This document shows positions 62,307 to 64,000 of a DNA stretch of 64,000 nt, one piece after another. This DNA comes from Polaribacter pectinis (GTDB taxonomy: Bacteria; Bacteroidota; Bacteroidia; Flavobacteriales; Flavobacteriaceae), in NCBI RefSeq assembly GCF_014352875.1, contig NZ_CP060695.1:2263501-2327500 (forward strand), written 5' to 3'. The notes under the pieces were generated by a model. The model did not search any database and was not told the DNA's origin. It saw nothing but the letters and a program-made list of their open reading frames with translations. Each line of letters opens with the position of its first letter. The stretch's first letter is position 1. The position numbers and the translations under genes are program-made.

Positions 62307-63968
62307 TTATTTTGTTAATATATTTATAGAAGCTTCATTTCGTATTCCTTTAGAAAGTTCTTTTTTGTTTTTCACACCCAATTCTTTTAGTTTATTTGCT
62401 TGTAATACTAAATTATCATTACCACTACTTAATTGTTTAAAAGAATCATTATAGGAAGATTGAGCTCTATCTAAATGAGTACCTACTTTTTCTAAATTAT
62501 CTACAAAACCAACAAATTTGTCATATAATTTGGCTCCTCTGTCTGCAATTGCAATTGCGTGTTGGTTCTGATATTCACGTTTCCATAAATCTACTATTAA
62601 TTTTAATGAAGTAATTAAATTTGTAGGGTTCATTAACAGAATACGTTTGTCGTATGCATAATTCCAAAGGTTAGAATCTCCTTGCATTGCAGCAATATAT
62701 GCTGGTTCACTTGGTATAAACATCATCACAAAATCTAAGGCTTTGTCATAATCATCATAGCCTTTTGTACTTAATGTAATAATGTGGTTTTTTATTGCGG
62801 AAATATGCGCATCTAATTCTCTTTTTTGCTCCTCCACATCTGAAGTTGCTAAGTATCTTGTAAACGCATTTAAAGAAACTTTAGAATCTATAATTACATT
62901 TCTATTGTCTGGATATTTTATAACTGCATCTGGGCGCATTTTTTTATTTTCAGAATCAGATCTTAATGGTTTTCCATCATCGCCTGTTAATTGATGCTCC
63001 ATAAAGTATTCTTTATCTTTTCCTAAACCCGATTTTTCTAAAATGTTTTCCAAAATCATTTCACCCCAATTACCTTGGGTTTTTGCCTCTCCTTTTAACG
63101 CATTTGTTAGATTAATTGCATCTTGACTAATCTGCTCGCTTTTAGCTGCTAATTGTTTTACCTTTTCACCTAAAGAAAAACGCTCTTTACTTTCTTTATC
63201 ATAAACATCTTCTACTTTAGTTTTAAACTCTTTAATGTCTTTATTTAAAGGACTTAATAACTCCTTAATTTTGGACTCATTTAACTCAGAAAAAGATTTG
63301 GTATTGTCTTTTAATATTTTGTTTGCAATATTTTGAAACTCAATATTAAATTGCTCTCTAACTTCTTTAATTTCTTTTTGCTCTCTTGCTAACTTTTCTT
63401 GTAAAGAGTTGTTATCTGCGTTTGCAGTTGCCAAATCTTCATTAGTACTATTGTATTTATTTTTAAAAGTTGTTAATTCTTCTTTTAAAGTTGTAATGTA
63501 TTCTTCTTGTTGATTAATTGTGCTTTTAGCCGCTGTAAAATTGGCTGTTTTTGTTGCTAAATCACTTGATATAGTTTTATTTTCGATTATTTTAGTATCT
63601 AAAATTTCTTGCAAACCTTTTAATACATCTGCTTTTTCTTTAAGTGTTTTGGTAAGAGAATTTTTATCTGCAATTAAAGTTGCTTGTTCTTTTTCTAAAG
63701 TTAATGTCAATTTTTCAGCAGTTTCTATATCGTTTTCTAAAATAGATAGTTTAGAATTTTGATTTATAATAGTGTCTTTTTGTTGTTGAAGCGTACTATT
63801 TGTTGTTGCTTTAAATGCTACAAATTCTTTGTCTAAAATAGAAAAGGCTTTTTGACTGTCTTCTTTTTGTTGACTAATTGTTTTATTTGATTTAAAATTG
63901 GCGATAAACCAACCAATAATGAAACCCAAAACAACTCCTAAAATAATATACAATATAATTTCTCCCAT
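62307..63968 (-). CDS. rmuC: RmuC-family DNA recombination protein
   Basis: A 553-aa protein. One N-terminal membrane helix (IILYIILGVVLGFIIGWFIA), a long coiled coil (30-270) and the RmuC nuclease-like domain at 300-530: GNWGEMILENILEKSGL, then RPDAVIKYPDNRNVIIDSKV. RmuC limits DNA inversion and is related to restriction-type nucleases; in Bacteroidota it is often found beside type I restriction genes. First gene of the operon seen here; its promoter lies at or beyond the window edge. Confidence 0.92.
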   Translation of the reverse strand: MGEIILYIILGVVLGFIIGWFIANFKSNKTISQQKEDSQKAFSILDKEFVAFKATTNSTLQQQKDTIINQNSKLSILENDIETAEKLTLTLEKEQATLIADKNSLTKTLKEKADVLKGLQEILDTKIIENKTISSDLATKTANFTAAKSTINQQEEYITTLKEELTTFKNKYNSTNEDLATANADNNSLQEKLAREQKEIKEVREQFNIEFQNIANKILKDNTKSFSELNESKIKELLSPLNKDIKEFKTKVEDVYDKESKERFSLGEKVKQLAAKSEQISQDAINLTNALKGEAKTQGNWGEMILENILEKSGLGKDKEYFMEHQLTGDDGKPLRSDSENKKMRPDAVIKYPDNRNVIIDSKVSLNAFTRYLATSDVEEQKRELDAHISAIKNHIITLSTKGYDDYDKALDFVMMFIPSEPAYIAAMQGDSNLWNYAYDKRILLMNPTNLITSLKLIVDLWKREYQNQHAIAIADRGAKLYDKFVGFVDNLEKVGTHLDRAQSSYNDSFKQLSSGNDNLVLQANKLKELGVKNKKELSKGIRNEASINILTK

Positions 63969-64000
63969 AACTTTTTCTTTAGATTAGCGATCTAACTTAT

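Larger units (their letters stand above)
43461..64000. mobile_element. Element A (left part) or flanking defence island
   Basis: att2 and the CGTGTTC arm pair suggest the left end of a third tandem element whose integrase and intact tRNA-Met would lie beyond the window. All genes seen are of the accessory/defence type. The right limit is unknown. Confidence 0.4.

Noticed and set aside
1..64000. CRISPR arrays, IS transposases, plasmid or phage structural genes
   Set aside because: No regularly spaced repeats and no transposase, capsid, terminase, relaxase or type IV secretion genes were found.

Overview
The window is AT-rich DNA from a member of the Bacteroidota, most likely a marine Flavobacteriaceae of the Polaribacter/Tenacibaculum kind. 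The basis is type IX secretion (T9SS) tails, DUF6371/P4-primase/RteC-like island genes, TTTG-type minus-7 promoter boxes and weak ribosome sites. Almost everything here is accessory DNA: a tandem stack of integrative elements plus a defence island. There is no rRNA, no complete tRNA and no CRISPR array.

Layout. (1) 1-8040, minus strand: a satellite/ICE-like element (tyrosine integrase, RteC-like protein, HTH protein, P4-type primase-helicase, DUF6371 protein) followed by the start of a type I methylase gene hsdM that leaves the window. (2) 8042-12728, right end of 'element C': two small gene cassettes separated by attC-like imperfect palindromes, then a four-gene tyrosine recombinase module ending at a 44-bp 3' fragment of tRNA-Met(CAT). 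(3) 12685-43504, 'element B', about 30.8 kb and bounded by two identical copies of that tRNA fragment. It carries T9SS surface proteins, a secreted metallopeptidase, a hybrid-sensor/LuxR two-component pair, cadherin-like lipoproteins, an unrecognised five-gene block, a TlpA-like thioredoxin and a hydrolase, then more attC-like cassettes and a near-identical second copy of the recombinase module. (4) 43461-64000, left part of 'element A' or flanking DNA: an unknown three-gene operon, a WYL-regulated multi-operon defence-like system, and an operon rmuC-hsdR-HAD/PRTase-DprA-like.

Two regulatory codes can be read directly. Inside element B a 19-bp palindrome ACTACCC-N5-GGGTAGT occurs five times perfectly and once with one mismatch, in front of the T9SS genes, the cadherin lipoproteins, the response regulator and the sensor. 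This ties the surface proteins to the NarL-type two-component pair carried between them. In element A a palindrome TACG(T/C)CA-N5-TG(A/G)CGAA precedes three operons with exactly the same geometry (16 nt from the core edge to a TTTGTA box, then 28 nt to the ATG). It also lies between a WYL repressor gene and the first operon. This defines one co-regulated system of HIRAN protein, small membrane protein, Clp-like AAA+/FtsH-type protease fusion, Cys-rich protein, DUF2779 nuclease, GIY-YIG nuclease, acidic protein and two DUF262 (GmrSD-like) proteins. I do not know it as a named defence system, and it is the strongest candidate for something undescribed.

The second candidate is the recombinase module. 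In both copies it lies between a tRNA-Met attachment site and cassettes whose boundary palindromes behave like integron attC sites but do not match the integron core sequence. The two recombinases differ only in their N-terminal ~60-90 residues, and the 12-bp-spaced direct repeats next to each att site differ in step with that.
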